From positions 930,001 through 994,000 of the forward strand of contig NZ_WNZW01000001.1 in NCBI RefSeq assembly GCF_009725165.1: DNA of 64,000 nucleotides. Direction: 5' to 3'. The notes beneath the pieces were generated by a model. It was not told the DNA's origin. It made no database searches and saw only the letters and a list, made by a program, of their open reading frames with translations. Shown one piece after another: positions 1 through 7,730 of the stretch. Origin of the DNA: Paenibacillus woosongensis (lineage in GTDB: Bacteria; Bacillota; Bacilli; Paenibacillales; Paenibacillaceae). Positions within the stretch are counted from its first letter, which is position 1. Each line of letters opens with the position of its first letter. The translations under genes and the position numbers were made by a program.

Positions 1-895
1 CGTTATAAACGTCGCTGACCTCCGCGCGTGTCGGGCGCGGGTTAACCTGCATCGACTCCAGCATATGCGTCGCGACGATAACCGGTTTGCCGGCCAAATT
101 GCATTTGTCGATCATTTCCTTCTGCATGCCCGGGACGTTCTCCACGGGAACCTCCACGCCGAGATCGCCCCGGGCAACCATAATGCCGTCGGATGCCTCG
201 ATAATATCGTCCAGCTCCATGACGCCTTCCTCGTTCTCGATCTTGGAGATAATCTGCACATGTCCGGCGCCGCGCTCCTCCAGAATCCGCCGTACTTCCC
301 GAATATCATCGCCCTTGCGGACAAAAGAGACGGCGATCATCTCGACCTCCTGTTCCAGTCCGAAGCCGATATGGCGGATATCCCTTTCCGTCACCCCCGG
401 CAGAGTCGTATGAATTCCCGGCAGGTTTACGCCCTTTCGCGGCTTTAGCTGGCCTCCGCTTTTGATGAGACAACGAATTTCCGTACCTTCGACATCCATG
501 ACGCTCAGCTCAATCAGGCCGTCATCGATCAGAATACGGTCATTCTTCCGGACGACCGAGGGCATCTCCGCATAGTTGACCGAAATCCGGCGCGCATCGC
601 CTTCGATTTCCTCGGTTGTCAGGATCAGCTCCTCCCCGGCTTTCAATTGACAGGATGCATCCTTCAGCTTGCCGATACGCACCTCCGGTCCCTTAATATC
701 CATCATGACCGGGATATACGCATTCAGCTCCCTGGCCGCCTCGCGCAGACGCCGAATACGGCCTGCGTGCTCCTCAAGATCTCCATGCGCCATATTCAAA
801 CGAGCCACGGTCATGCCCGCATGGATCATTTCCTTTAAAGTCTCCACCGTGTCACAAGCGGGTCCGAGCGTGCAAATGATTTTTGTCCGCAGCAT
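1..895 (-). CDS. pyk: Pyruvate kinase, N-terminal part (cut by window edge)
   Basis: Converts phosphoenolpyruvate and ADP to pyruvate and ATP in the cytoplasm, the last step of glycolysis. About 298 residues are visible. The protein begins [16 protein letters not shown] and contains ARLNMAHG (about residues 31-38), MDIKGPEVR (65-73), KIENEEGV with the catalytic lysine, [10 protein letters not shown] and THMLESM near the break. The ATG at 895 follows AAGGAGGAATTTC. The gene runs off the left edge, so the C-terminal regulatory domain is not seen. Two usual potassium-site residues are changed: the Ser of NFSHG is Ala and the Thr of DTKGPE is Ile. This suggests a divergent paralogue rather than the main glycolytic enzyme, which is inference. 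Confidence 0.95.
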   Translation of the reverse strand, partial: MLRTKIICTLGPACDTVETLKEMIHAGMTVARLNMAHGDLEEHAGRIRRLREAARELNAYIPVMMDIKGPEVRIGKLKDASCQLKAGEELILTTEEIEGDARRISVNYAEMPSVVRKNDRILIDDGLIELSVMDVEGTEIRCLIKSGGQLKPRKGVNLPGIHTTLPGVTERDIRHIGFGLEQEVEMIAVSFVRKGDDIREVRRILEERGAGHVQIISKIENEEGVMELDDIIEASDGIMVARGDLGVEVPVENVPGMQKEMIDKCNLAGKPVIVATHMLESMQVNPRPTRAEVSDVYN

Positions 896-1040
896 GAAAT
901 TCCTCCTTCTTCTGAAATTTCCATATTATATTCATTACCCTAAAACCATCGTTTATAGGTGTTAAAACGAATATTTCTGCTTTAACATATTAAGCCTCTT
1001 TAAATTTTTTTCACGATAAGAGTCACTTTTTTTGGAGTTA

Positions 1041-1069
1041 TTCAAATTTGGTCATGCTTAGAGTATAAT
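1041..1069 (+). promoter_or_regulatory. SigA-type promoter for the truncated MazE-like gene
   Basis: TTCAAA, 17 bases, TATAAT. It sits 16 bases before the ATG at 1086, and GGGTGAG serves as ribosome binding site. The -10 is perfect and the -35 weak. Confidence 0.5.
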
Positions 1070-1085
1070 CGTTTGGGTGAGTGAC

Positions 1086-1205
1086 ATGGAACGAAAAGTA
1101 CCCAAATTGGGAAACAGTCTTGGTATTACAATGACTGACGCTCTAAAACAAATCGGCCTTGAGCAAGGTGACATTATCCCCCATAGAAAAATTACAAAAG
1201 TATGA
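1086..1205 (+). pseudogene. Truncated MazE/AbrB-family antitoxin-like protein (39 aa)
   Basis: The reading frame begins MERKVPKLGNSLGITMTD, the signature of the SpoVT/AbrB swapped-hairpin DNA-binding fold of MazE-type antitoxins. It then reads GLEQGDI and stops after 39 residues; family members I know are about 75-90 residues. The first half is well preserved and its promoter and ribosome binding site look intact, but the second half, which binds the toxin, is gone and no toxin gene follows. A hairpin terminator lies directly behind it. Most likely it is the remnant of a toxin-antitoxin locus; it could still be expressed as a mini DNA-binding peptide. Confidence 0.65.
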
Positions 1206-1240
1206 ATCTCCACAGCCTTGAACGGTTGTGGAGATTTTAG
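1205..1240 (+). terminator. Rho-independent terminator
   Basis: Perfect 10-bp stem AATCTCCACA/TGTGGAGATT (1205-1214 with 1227-1236), followed by a T-rich tract. It closes the small MazE-like gene. Confidence 0.75.
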
Positions 1241-1270
1241 ATTTTATTAGTCAAAAAATTCTCAGTAAAA

Positions 1271-1292
1271 TGAACTTTTCCCCCGGGTCGTG
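1271..1292 (+). promoter_or_regulatory. Possible autoregulated ECF promoter
   Basis: TGAACTTTT followed by GTCGTGACTCTTATAG resembles the TGAAC / CGT pair of extracytoplasmic-function promoters and lies just upstream of the ECF sigma gene at 1320. The gap between TGAACT and CGTG is 12 bases, shorter than the usual 16 or so, hence low confidence. Confidence 0.3.
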
Positions 1293-1319
1293 ACTCTTAT
1301 AGGGGAGTGAGGTGAAGCA

Positions 1320-1871
1320 ATGAATGCGGTTCGATACGTAAAAAAAGCAAAAAAAGGGAACAAAGAAGCGCTCCTCCAACTGATCCTGGCCGAGAAAGAC
1401 GACTATTACAGACTCGCACTGACCTATATGGGAAATTCGCATGATGCGATGGATGCCATGGAGGATATGATCGTCAGATTGTACGAGAACATCGGCCAGC
1501 TCAAAAAGGAGGAAGCCTTCTACAGCTGGAGCCGAACCATTCTGGCCAACAGCTGCAAAGCCCTGCTTCGCAAGCAGCAGAGGCTGGTTCCGCTGGATGA
1601 TGCGGCCATGAACGGCAAGCTGACAGAAGACCTGGCCCTTACCCTTCCTAACGATCCTTATCGGCACAGTGATCAGCAAATGGATATCCGGCAAATGCTG
1701 CTCCATTTAAATGAACAGCAGCAGGAAGCGATCCAATTAAAATATTGGCATGATCTCGATTACCAGACGATTGCGGATATGATGGGCGTGCCGGTGGGGA
1801 CGGTGAAATCGCGTATTTTTCAAGGTTTAAAAAAAATGAGAGAGCTCTATGGAGGTGAAACAGATGGATAA
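1320..1871 (+). CDS. ECF RNA polymerase sigma factor
   Basis: A 183-residue sigma-70 family protein that would direct RNA polymerase to a stress or envelope regulon. Region 2 spans about residues 15-80 (LTYMGNSHDAMDAMEDM), and region 4 ends with the helix-turn-helix YQTIADMMGVPVGTVKSR (about 146-163). The ATG follows GGGGAGTGAGGTGAAGC. The next gene overlaps its end by 8 bases and encodes a membrane DUF4179 protein, the usual anti-sigma partner, so the two are translationally coupled. The stimulus cannot be read from the sequence. Confidence 0.9.
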   Translation: MNAVRYVKKAKKGNKEALLQLILAEKDDYYRLALTYMGNSHDAMDAMEDMIVRLYENIGQLKKEEAFYSWSRTILANSCKALLRKQQRLVPLDDAAMNGKLTEDLALTLPNDPYRHSDQQMDIRQMLLHLNEQQQEAIQLKYWHDLDYQTIADMMGVPVGTVKSRIFQGLKKMRELYGGETDG

Positions 1872-3153
1872 TATCGAGAAGCAGCTAACAGAAGAGAAAC
1901 GGCGCCTGAACACCATCGCCGCACCGGAGGAGCTGGAAGCCCGGTTACGAAGCGCCCTGGACGGGGCTGCCCCAGCAAGAACAAAACGGATCTCTGTGGT
2001 CTGGAGGGCCGCGGCAGCCGCTATATTGTTAATTTTTATTTTCGGTTATAACTATAATGCCTTTGCCTTTTATGGCAAGAAGCTGCTTGGCTTCGACGAA
2101 CTGATCAGCAGTACGCTGCAGGAGCTGAACGATCAAGGGATGGGACAGCTTGTGGACAGGAAGGCGACCTTAAGCGATGGGACGGAGCTGACGATCAACG
2201 GCATCATGACCGATGCCAACCAATTGATCATGTATTACACCCTGGCGAACCCCAAAGGGATCGATGATTGGAGCGCCCCTCCGTTCAAGCCATCAAAAAT
2301 TACCGGCTTCCTGACGAACTCCCATTTGGAGAGCGGCGTATCGCAGCCTAACGAAAACCAGACCGAGGTGAGGGGAACGATCACCTTCGAGCCTGTAAGC
2401 CCTTTTGCCAAAAAACTGACGCTGCATTATTTCGAACCAGGGGAAAACAACCAGCTCATCGACCACACCCTCTCTTTCGCCTATGATCCGAACCAAGCGA
2501 TGCAGACCGAGGTGAAACAGTCTATCAGCAAGAAGGCACAAGTAGACAAAGGCACGATAAACTTCAAGTCGATCACCGCGACGCCAACGATGACCATGAT
2601 TGAAGGCTCGTTAAACGTAGATAACTTTGACCGCCTCCCTGGAGCATTAGACGGGATCGAGCTGATTGCCAACGGAGTGCCTGTAGAGATGACCGGAAGC
2701 GGGCATGGATCTTCTATCGGAGGCAGAAAGTTTGACCTGCGCTACAATCCGCTGCCCAAGCCCTTAAAATCCCTGGAGCTCGTTATGAAAGAATTCGCCG
2801 GTTACCAGCAGTTAGATCAAAGGCTGCCCCTCTCGTCGGCAGGCGAAGAGCCCTTCACATTGGAAGGAAAGGAGCTATGGGTGAAAAAAGTATCCGTCAC
2901 GTCCCAAGGCGTGGAAATCACGGTAGCGACCGAGGAAGATGTCCTGCTTGACGGCGTCTCGATTGAAACGCAGGGCGAGACCATTTCTTTACGTACGACC
3001 GTCGGCCAGATCGCAACCAAGCTGGAGGATGGAACGATCCTGAAGGAACGCACCCTGCTGTTCGATTCGCAGGCCAAGCCGGAGTACCTGTGCATCAAAG
3101 GGATGCATTACATGAAGGAATATAATGTGGTTGTCGATATTCCCATCGATTAA
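1864..3153 (+). CDS. DUF4179 membrane protein, probable anti-sigma factor
   Basis: A 429-residue protein with a short cytoplasmic N-terminus, one membrane segment (about residues 48-65, AAAAILLIFIFGYNYNAF) and a large extracellular part: the DUF4179 region right after the membrane segment (GFDELISSTLQEL), then a beta-rich DUF5643-like part. The start is the ATG at 1864, behind GGAGGTGAAACAG inside the end of the sigma gene. Its position next to an ECF sigma gene and its topology fit an anti-sigma factor that senses an envelope signal and holds the sigma factor; this role is inferred. Confidence 0.8.
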   Translation: MDNIEKQLTEEKRRLNTIAAPEELEARLRSALDGAAPARTKRISVVWRAAAAAILLIFIFGYNYNAFAFYGKKLLGFDELISSTLQELNDQGMGQLVDRKATLSDGTELTINGIMTDANQLIMYYTLANPKGIDDWSAPPFKPSKITGFLTNSHLESGVSQPNENQTEVRGTITFEPVSPFAKKLTLHYFEPGENNQLIDHTLSFAYDPNQAMQTEVKQSISKKAQVDKGTINFKSITATPTMTMIEGSLNVDNFDRLPGALDGIELIANGVPVEMTGSGHGSSIGGRKFDLRYNPLPKPLKSLELVMKEFAGYQQLDQRLPLSSAGEEPFTLEGKELWVKKVSVTSQGVEITVATEEDVLLDGVSIETQGETISLRTTVGQIATKLEDGTILKERTLLFDSQAKPEYLCIKGMHYMKEYNVVVDIPID

Positions 3154-3156
3154 CAG

Positions 3157-3184
3157 AGCCGCCGCTTTCGGCGGTTTTTTCTTT
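3157..3184 (+). terminator. Rho-independent terminator of the sigma/anti-sigma operon
   Basis: CCGCCG-CTTT-CGGCGG stem with flanking pairs and a run of six T, beginning just after the stop codon. Confidence 0.85.
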
Positions 3185-3259
3185 ATTCTTGTACAAAAAA
3201 TAAAGGGGGAGCATACCGCTCCCCCTCCTTCCACCCTTTTCATCTAACCGCTTACCGAG

Positions 3260-4288
3260 TTACCCCAGCATAACCTTCCGTCCGCTCTTCGCGCTTTCGA
3301 TCGCGCCGAGCACCATGGCCATGCTGTGGATGTTATCGCGGCAGTCGGTCTCGGCCGGACGGCCTTCCTCTAGGGCCAGGAACATTTCGTCCAGGCAGCC
3401 CTCATGCCCCGGCTTGCCGTTCCAGCGCAGCGGCGCTTCTACGCGCACCGTATCGCGCATGAACTTCTTCTCCGCATGTTCGCCGGCGCTCACGACCTCC
3501 GCATAAGGCGCCTGGACTCCGTCCCAAATCGCCGTCCCTTTCTCGCCGATGATCCGCCAATCGGCCTCCCAGGACGTCGGAGCACCTTCCGCGCACCACG
3601 AGCCCCGGTAGCTGAACACCGAGCCGTCCGACATTTCATAAATGCAGACGGCCGAGGCATTGCCCGTGTACCAGGAGCCCGGAGGGTTAAACTCATGGCA
3701 GTATACCGATACCGGGTCGGCGCCGATAATGAACCGGGCTTGGTCAAACGTATGGATCGCCATGTCCAGAATCAGCGGACTCTCCATCACATCGCGGAAC
3801 CCGCCGAAATGCGGCCCTAGGAAGAAGTCCGCATTGATCATGCCGGACCTGCCAATCGCGCCGGAGGATATCAGCTCGCGCAGCGCGCGGATATTGGCGT
3901 CGTACCGGCGATTCTGCATGACCGATAACGACCTGCCCGTAGCATCCGCTATTTCTATAATTTTCCTGGCCTGCTCCATCGTGGCGGCCATCGGCTTCTC
4001 GCCAAAGACGTGGCAGCCCTGCTTCATGGCTGTCGTGCTGATTTCGAAGTGACTGTCCGGGATCGTCACGTCGATGACCAAATCCGCGCCTGTATCGGCA
4101 ATCGCCTCGATCAGTCCGCTATAAACGCCGCACGCCAGCCCATAAGCGTCCCGGATTTTCTCCGCCTGGCCAATCTGTACATCGACCAGCCCGACAACGA
4201 GGGCATCGTCCCGCTTCAGCAGTTCCTTGATCCACACGTTCGACATTCCGCCGCACCCGGCGACCACGATCCGATGCTGCTTGCTCAT
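3260..4288 (-). CDS. Gfo/Idh/MocA family NAD(P)-dependent oxidoreductase
   Basis: A 342-residue cytoplasmic sugar or inositol dehydrogenase-type enzyme. The N-terminal Rossmann fold shows VVAGCGGMSNVWIKEL (about residues 7-22), and the family motif EKPMAATMEQA (about 97-107) carries the conserved EKP. The remainder is the alpha/beta substrate domain. The ATG at 4288 follows GGTGGTG. The next gene upstream on the same strand is a sugar isomerase/epimerase-like protein, a common pairing for catabolism of inositol-like or rare sugars. The exact substrate is not visible. Confidence 0.9.
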   Translation of the reverse strand: MSKQHRIVVAGCGGMSNVWIKELLKRDDALVVGLVDVQIGQAEKIRDAYGLACGVYSGLIEAIADTGADLVIDVTIPDSHFEISTTAMKQGCHVFGEKPMAATMEQARKIIEIADATGRSLSVMQNRRYDANIRALRELISSGAIGRSGMINADFFLGPHFGGFRDVMESPLILDMAIHTFDQARFIIGADPVSVYCHEFNPPGSWYTGNASAVCIYEMSDGSVFSYRGSWCAEGAPTSWEADWRIIGEKGTAIWDGVQAPYAEVVSAGEHAEKKFMRDTVRVEAPLRWNGKPGHEGCLDEMFLALEEGRPAETDCRDNIHSMAMVLGAIESAKSGRKVMLG

Positions 4289-4393
4289 TGTTCACACCAC
4301 CTATGATTCAACTTGTATGCTTCGAAATCCATTTCAAGCCTTTGCCAGACATCCAGTCGCTAAATCCAACTTGGATGATCAATCAGCTCTCCC

Positions 4394-5290
4394 CTAAACC
4401 GGGTTTGGCACAAAAGCTCCGCCGCGGCACTGCTTCAAGTAATTCAGCGCATGCACCTGGCCGGTCATTTCCAGCTCGCCCTGATAGACCGGATCATGCC
4501 AGCCCTCAATATCGATCGTGCCCTTATATCCGGCTTGACGTAAAATCGTAATAATGTCCGTCCAGTTCGTGTCGCCGAATCCCGGCGTCCGGTGCCAGAC
4601 AAATTCCTTCGGTCCGTGAATACCGTATTCCTTGACGATATCCCAAGCGATCGTCGCGTCTTTGCCGTGCACATGGAATACTTTGTCCACCCACTTCCGC
4701 AGCTGCGGAATCGGATCGATCAGACTGACCATCTGATGGCAGGGCTCCCATTCAAGGCCGAGATTATCGGCCGGAACCTCGTTGAACATCATCTCCCAGG
4801 CCTGCGGGTTATGAGCGATGTTCCAATCTCCCTTCCACCAGGTGCCGCCCATATCGCAGTTCTCGAATGCGATCCGCACGCCCCGGTCCGCTGCGCGCTT
4901 CGCCAGCTCCCCGAATACTTCCTTGAAACGAGGCAGCGACTCATCGATCGGACGGTCCGTCAGACGGCCGGTAAAGCCGCTGACGATATCCGCCCCGAAC
5001 AGGTGTGCATGATCGATCGCCCGCTCCCAGCTGGCCAGCGTATCCGCATTATCCCCTTCTCCTGTCAGCGGGTTGCCGAACACCCCGATGCTGGAAATGA
5101 CTACTCCGTGCTCATCTATCATCCCCCGCACCTGCTTGGCAAGCTCCGCCAAATTGATGCCGCCCGTTGTTTGCCAGAAGGTGAGGCTGAATGACTCGAA
5201 GCCATGCGGCAGAATTTGCGGAATGACCCGTACCGCATCCTGTCCGCCAACCAGCGTGCCTATACGTAACAAATGATTGCCGTTTTGCAT
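4394..5290 (-). CDS. Sugar phosphate isomerase/epimerase family (TIM barrel)
   Basis: A 298-residue xylose-isomerase-like TIM-barrel protein. Likely metal ligands are in IAFENCDMGGTWW (about 139-151), LGLEWEPCHQM (about 177-187), VFHVHGKDATI (about 203-213) and the late DIEGWHD (about 259-265). The ATG at 5290 follows TATAGGAGTGGTTGGCAA. It is the first gene of a two-gene unit with the Gfo/Idh oxidoreductase. It faces an AraC-type regulator across a 128-base region that holds an inverted repeat. The reaction is probably isomerisation or epimerisation of a keto sugar; the substrate is unknown. Confidence 0.88.
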   Translation of the reverse strand: MQNGNHLLRIGTLVGGQDAVRVIPQILPHGFESFSLTFWQTTGGINLAELAKQVRGMIDEHGVVISSIGVFGNPLTGEGDNADTLASWERAIDHAHLFGADIVSGFTGRLTDRPIDESLPRFKEVFGELAKRAADRGVRIAFENCDMGGTWWKGDWNIAHNPQAWEMMFNEVPADNLGLEWEPCHQMVSLIDPIPQLRKWVDKVFHVHGKDATIAWDIVKEYGIHGPKEFVWHRTPGFGDTNWTDIITILRQAGYKGTIDIEGWHDPVYQGELEMTGQVHALNYLKQCRGGAFVPNPV

Positions 5291-5334
5291 TTGCCAACCA
5301 CTCCTATATTGAGTATATTGTGAAGCATAAGCCC

Positions 5335-5371
5335 ATTGTATAGCGCTTCCCTGAATATATCTCTATACAAT
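5335..5371. promoter_or_regulatory. Inverted repeat in divergent promoter region
   Basis: ATTGTATAG, 19 bases, CTATACAAT: perfect 9-bp arms between the isomerase gene (minus strand) and the AraC-family regulator gene (plus strand). A candidate operator for one or both genes; the regulator that binds it is not proven. Confidence 0.45.
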
Positions 5372-5418
5372 CTTGTGCTTTTTTGGTTCTATATTGCGCT
5401 AGAGGAGCTGTGCCTGAC

Positions 5419-6336
5419 ATGACGCATCCCCAGGAATTGCGGGAGCATACGTATTTTAACGATCCATCCTATCCCTTTAATATATTTCGCCTTCGCCAGG
5501 AACAGCAGCAGAAGGGCACCCCTTCGTTCTATTTGCATTGGCATGACCATTTCGAGATTCTGCTGGTGGTTGAGGGAAAGGCCCTTTTCTTGATCGACAG
5601 CAATCCCTATGAAGCACTGCCTGGTGATATCATCCTTGTCCCCTCTGGAGCTCTGCATGCAGGTTACGCAGCTGACGAAGGGCCACTGGAATACTATGCC
5701 ATCGTGTTTAACGCGGCACTGCTCCGGCATGGCAAAACCCCCGACCCGAAGCACGCGCTCTATATTGCGCCCTATCTGGACGGAGGTCTGCTGTTTCCTA
5801 TCAAGCTTAGTCATCAAGACGAGGAGAATCAGCGCTTCAAGCATGTTCTGGAAGAGATCATCCGCGAATTCAAAAGCAAACAGCCTGGATACGAGCTCAT
5901 GGTCAAAAGTCAGCTGTATATGCTGTTCACCCTGCTCTCCCGCCGCTTCATGCCTGGCGATCAGCAAGGGCGGGCGAGTCTGGCTCATACTCGTAACACG
6001 GATCGCTTCAAACAGCTGCTGCTCCATATCGATGATCATTATGCCGAACCGATCACCGTATCCAAGGCAGCGGCAATGATGAATCTCAACCCGTATCATT
6101 TTTGTAAAATATTTAAAAAAACGACCGGCTCCACGCTAATTGAATACGTCAACTTTATTCGCATCAACAAAGCCATGAGACTGCTCAGCGGCAGCGATCT
6201 CACCATTACAGAAATCGCCGGACAGATCGGCTGCGGCAACCCGAATTATTTCACCAAGCTGTTCAAGCAATACAAAGGCGTGACGCCCTCTCAGTGGCGG
6301 AAGGAGGCTGCGGGACCCGGTTTGCAGCGCCTCTAA
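5419..6336 (+). CDS. AraC-family transcriptional regulator with cupin sensor domain
   Basis: A 305-residue regulator. An N-terminal AraC cupin (about residues 10-110; FYLHWHDHFEILLVVEG, PGDIILVPSGALHAG) likely binds a sugar. Two helix-turn-helix motifs lie at the C-terminus (AAAMMNLNPYHFCKIFKKTT and ITEIAGQIGCGNPNYFTKLF). The ATG at 5419 has GAGGAG 11 bases upstream; a TTG at 5383 in the same frame lacks a site. It is divergent from the isomerase/oxidoreductase pair, so it probably controls them. Confidence 0.9.
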   Translation: MTHPQELREHTYFNDPSYPFNIFRLRQEQQQKGTPSFYLHWHDHFEILLVVEGKALFLIDSNPYEALPGDIILVPSGALHAGYAADEGPLEYYAIVFNAALLRHGKTPDPKHALYIAPYLDGGLLFPIKLSHQDEENQRFKHVLEEIIREFKSKQPGYELMVKSQLYMLFTLLSRRFMPGDQQGRASLAHTRNTDRFKQLLLHIDDHYAEPITVSKAAAMMNLNPYHFCKIFKKTTGSTLIEYVNFIRINKAMRLLSGSDLTITEIAGQIGCGNPNYFTKLFKQYKGVTPSQWRKEAAGPGLQRL

Positions 6337-6426
6337 GCGGAAATGTTCCCAATAATAAGGGAATATCCGGCCCGGCGATTACAACCGCTGCTGCAACATT
6401 TTTTACGAAATATAACTCCAGTGCAA

Positions 6427-6469
6427 ATAAAAAAAAGAGGCAAACCCCTGAAAGCACAGGGATTTGCCT
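6427..6469 (-). terminator. Terminator of the split-sigma operon
   Basis: On the minus strand a 13-bp stem, AGGCAAATCCCTG with CAGGGGTTTGCCT (one wobble), is followed by a long T tract. Its upstream arm starts at the stop codon of the region-2 protein. Confidence 0.85.
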
Positions 6470-6686
6470 ACTCCTTCCGCTCCTTAATCAATTCCAAAAA
6501 CTCTAGTATAATATCCGAAACGGCATCTTCCTCCGACGTGTGAATATACTTACTTACCCGCAGAATATCCCCTTTATAGAGCTCGATGAGCTTCAAGGTG
6601 GATTCCTTATCATTCTGCCTTGCTTTATTCAACAGATTCAGGAACTCACCATCCGGGACAATTCTTTGATCATCTTTCGCTTCCAT
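6468..6686 (-). CDS. Sigma region-2-like protein, RsoA-like partner of a split sigma factor
   Basis: A 72-residue acidic helical protein. FLNLLNKARQNDKESTLKLI and HTSEEDAVSDIILEFLEL (about residues 15-66) resemble sigma-70 region 2.1-2.2, and no region 4 is present. Its start lies 49 bases inside the end of the preceding region-4 gene. In Bacillus subtilis the SigO (region 4) and RsoA (region 2) proteins together form one functional sigma factor, and this pair has the same split layout. Assignment as an RsoA equivalent rests on layout and weak sequence resemblance. Confidence 0.65.
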   Translation of the reverse strand: MEAKDDQRIVPDGEFLNLLNKARQNDKESTLKLIELYKGDILRVSKYIHTSEEDAVSDIILEFLELIKERKE

Positions 6687-6979
6687 TTGTTCACCCCTTG
6701 CTGACTCATGTTCAACTCACGGGCAACCTCCTGCTCGGTTTTGTCTTGGATATAGATCTTGAAAATAATCGATCGGCCCGTGTCAGACGGGAGGGCATTA
6801 ATCAACTGTCTTACGACGATTTTGTTATCAGAAGATGAGGTGAAACTGGTTGTGGCCGGTTCCATTCCGCCAAATGAACACTCCCGCTTCCGCACGACCT
6901 TTGCTCGATACTGAATCCGCCAGGCGATCCGATACACTTCTCTGCGATATTGCTCGTACACGGTTTGTTGTTCTTCCAA
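6638..6979 (-). CDS. Sigma region-4-like protein, SigO-like half of a split sigma factor
   Basis: A 113-residue protein with a C-terminal sigma region-4 helix-turn-helix: TEQEVARELNMSQQGVNKWK (about 81-100), preceded by LINALPSDTGRSIIFKIY, which matches the 'L...L......I..LYY' pattern before region 4 of sigma factors. No region 2 is present. The TTG start at 6979 has GGGGGAGG seven bases upstream; no ATG competes. It is the first gene of a two-gene unit with the region-2 protein and is divergent from a YvrJ gene. It may instead be a stand-alone regulator, but the paired layout favours a two-subunit sigma factor. Confidence 0.65.
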   Translation of the reverse strand: MEEQQTVYEQYRREVYRIAWRIQYRAKVVRKRECSFGGMEPATTSFTSSSDNKIVVRQLINALPSDTGRSIIFKIYIQDKTEQEVARELNMSQQGVNKWKRKMIKELSRMVSS

Positions 6980-7012
6980 AGCTACCTCCCCCTTTCAAAA
7001 TCATCTTCTACC

Positions 7013-7043
7013 TATAGGGAAAAATTCTTAGAAAATTAACAAC
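7013..7043 (-). promoter_or_regulatory. Promoter-like element A (minus strand, split-sigma operon)
   Basis: On the minus strand GTTGT, 21 bases, CTATA; the last base lies 33 bases before the TTG start at 6979. The same two blocks with exactly the same spacing occur on the plus strand in front of the YvrJ gene (7095-7125). Matched blocks, spacing and distance to the start suggest both genes are read by the same RNA polymerase form, possibly the split sigma factor itself. Confidence 0.5.
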
Positions 7044-7094
7044 TGAGAAATCGCCTTATTTATTGAAATTATAACATTTATTTCTATATTCTTG

Positions 7095-7125
7095 GTTGTA
7101 ATTCTCCCTGATTATTTTCTCTATA
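7095..7125 (+). promoter_or_regulatory. Promoter-like element B (plus strand, YvrJ gene)
   Basis: GTTGT, 21 bases, CTATA, ending 34 bases before the ATG at 7160. It is the partner of the minus-strand element at 7013-7043; flanking bases also agree (AATT after GTTGT, T-rich stretch before CTATA, GAA after it). Confidence 0.5.
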
Positions 7126-7159
7126 TAGTGAAAGGATATTTAGAAGAAAGGAGGGAGCG

Positions 7160-7375
7160 ATGATGCAGGTTGCTGATATGGTTACCCTGGTCACGAACGT
7201 CGGTTTTCCCGTTACTCTGAGCTTTATCCTGATCAAATACTTACTGCAAACGATGGGCGAAAAGCTGGACAAAATGGACGATACGATCCACCTCTTAAGC
7301 CAGCAGGTCAAGAGCCTTGAAGCTCATGCCGATGCTGCCAAAGCTGCAGATCATGCGGACACGAAAACGAAATGA
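7160..7375 (+). CDS. YvrJ-family small membrane protein
   Basis: A 71-residue protein with one membrane segment (VTNVGFPVTLSFILIKYLL, about residues 11-29) followed by a heptad-like helix (MGEKLDKMDDTIHLLSQQV). The NxGFP motif before the membrane segment and the K-L-D-x-M/L helix are typical of YvrJ and the related BhlA/UviB group. The start has AAGGAGGG at 7149. Function is unknown; in B. subtilis yvrJ belongs to the SigO-RsoA regulon, and here it is divergent from a split sigma pair, matching that context. UviB-type relatives have been called holin-like. Confidence 0.75.
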   Translation: MMQVADMVTLVTNVGFPVTLSFILIKYLLQTMGEKLDKMDDTIHLLSQQVKSLEAHADAAKAADHADTKTK

Positions 7376-7660
7376 GGAATACTGGCAACGGAAACAGGAG
7401 TAGACTCATAAAGCTGCTGCTCGGGAAGCAATCCCCCTTAAGCATCGCTCCAGGCGGGCGCTTCCTTTCCTATCATCTTGCTCGCAATCTCTCTAGTCTT
7501 TATAGAGCCTATAAAGTGCGGCATAGTTTGTACCGAAAAAAGGGGCATTTGTTTATACATTATATGTGCATTAGCGGAAAAATATGACTCGTATTTAATT
7601 AGACGTAAAATTCCAATTTTTGTTTCTGAGACCAAATAACTGAATTTCTTTTTCATACGG
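7376..7660. other. Intergenic stretch with possible partial repeat copy
   Basis: No supported gene. Bases about 7568-7650 (CATTAG, AATTAGACGTAAAA, TTTCTGAGA) resemble the first part of the intergenic repeat seen at 12468 and 24428, but the match is short. Confidence 0.3.
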
Positions 7661-7699
7661 CAAAAAGGCCGCAGATTCCCAATGATGAATCTGCGGCCT
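7661..7699 (-). terminator. Terminator of the thiamine salvage operon
   Basis: Perfect 13-bp stem AGGCCGCAGATTC/GAATCTGCGGCCT (7666-7678 with 7687-7699), followed on the minus strand by a run of T. Confidence 0.9.
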
Positions 7700-7730
7700 G
7701 CTTTGATGCTTTAGGATTCGCACCGTTCTG

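Noticed and set aside
7372-7587. 71-codon frame overlapping the end of the YvrJ gene (ATGA)
   Set aside because: Composition looks random, there is no site of its own, and part of it overlaps the possible intergenic repeat.
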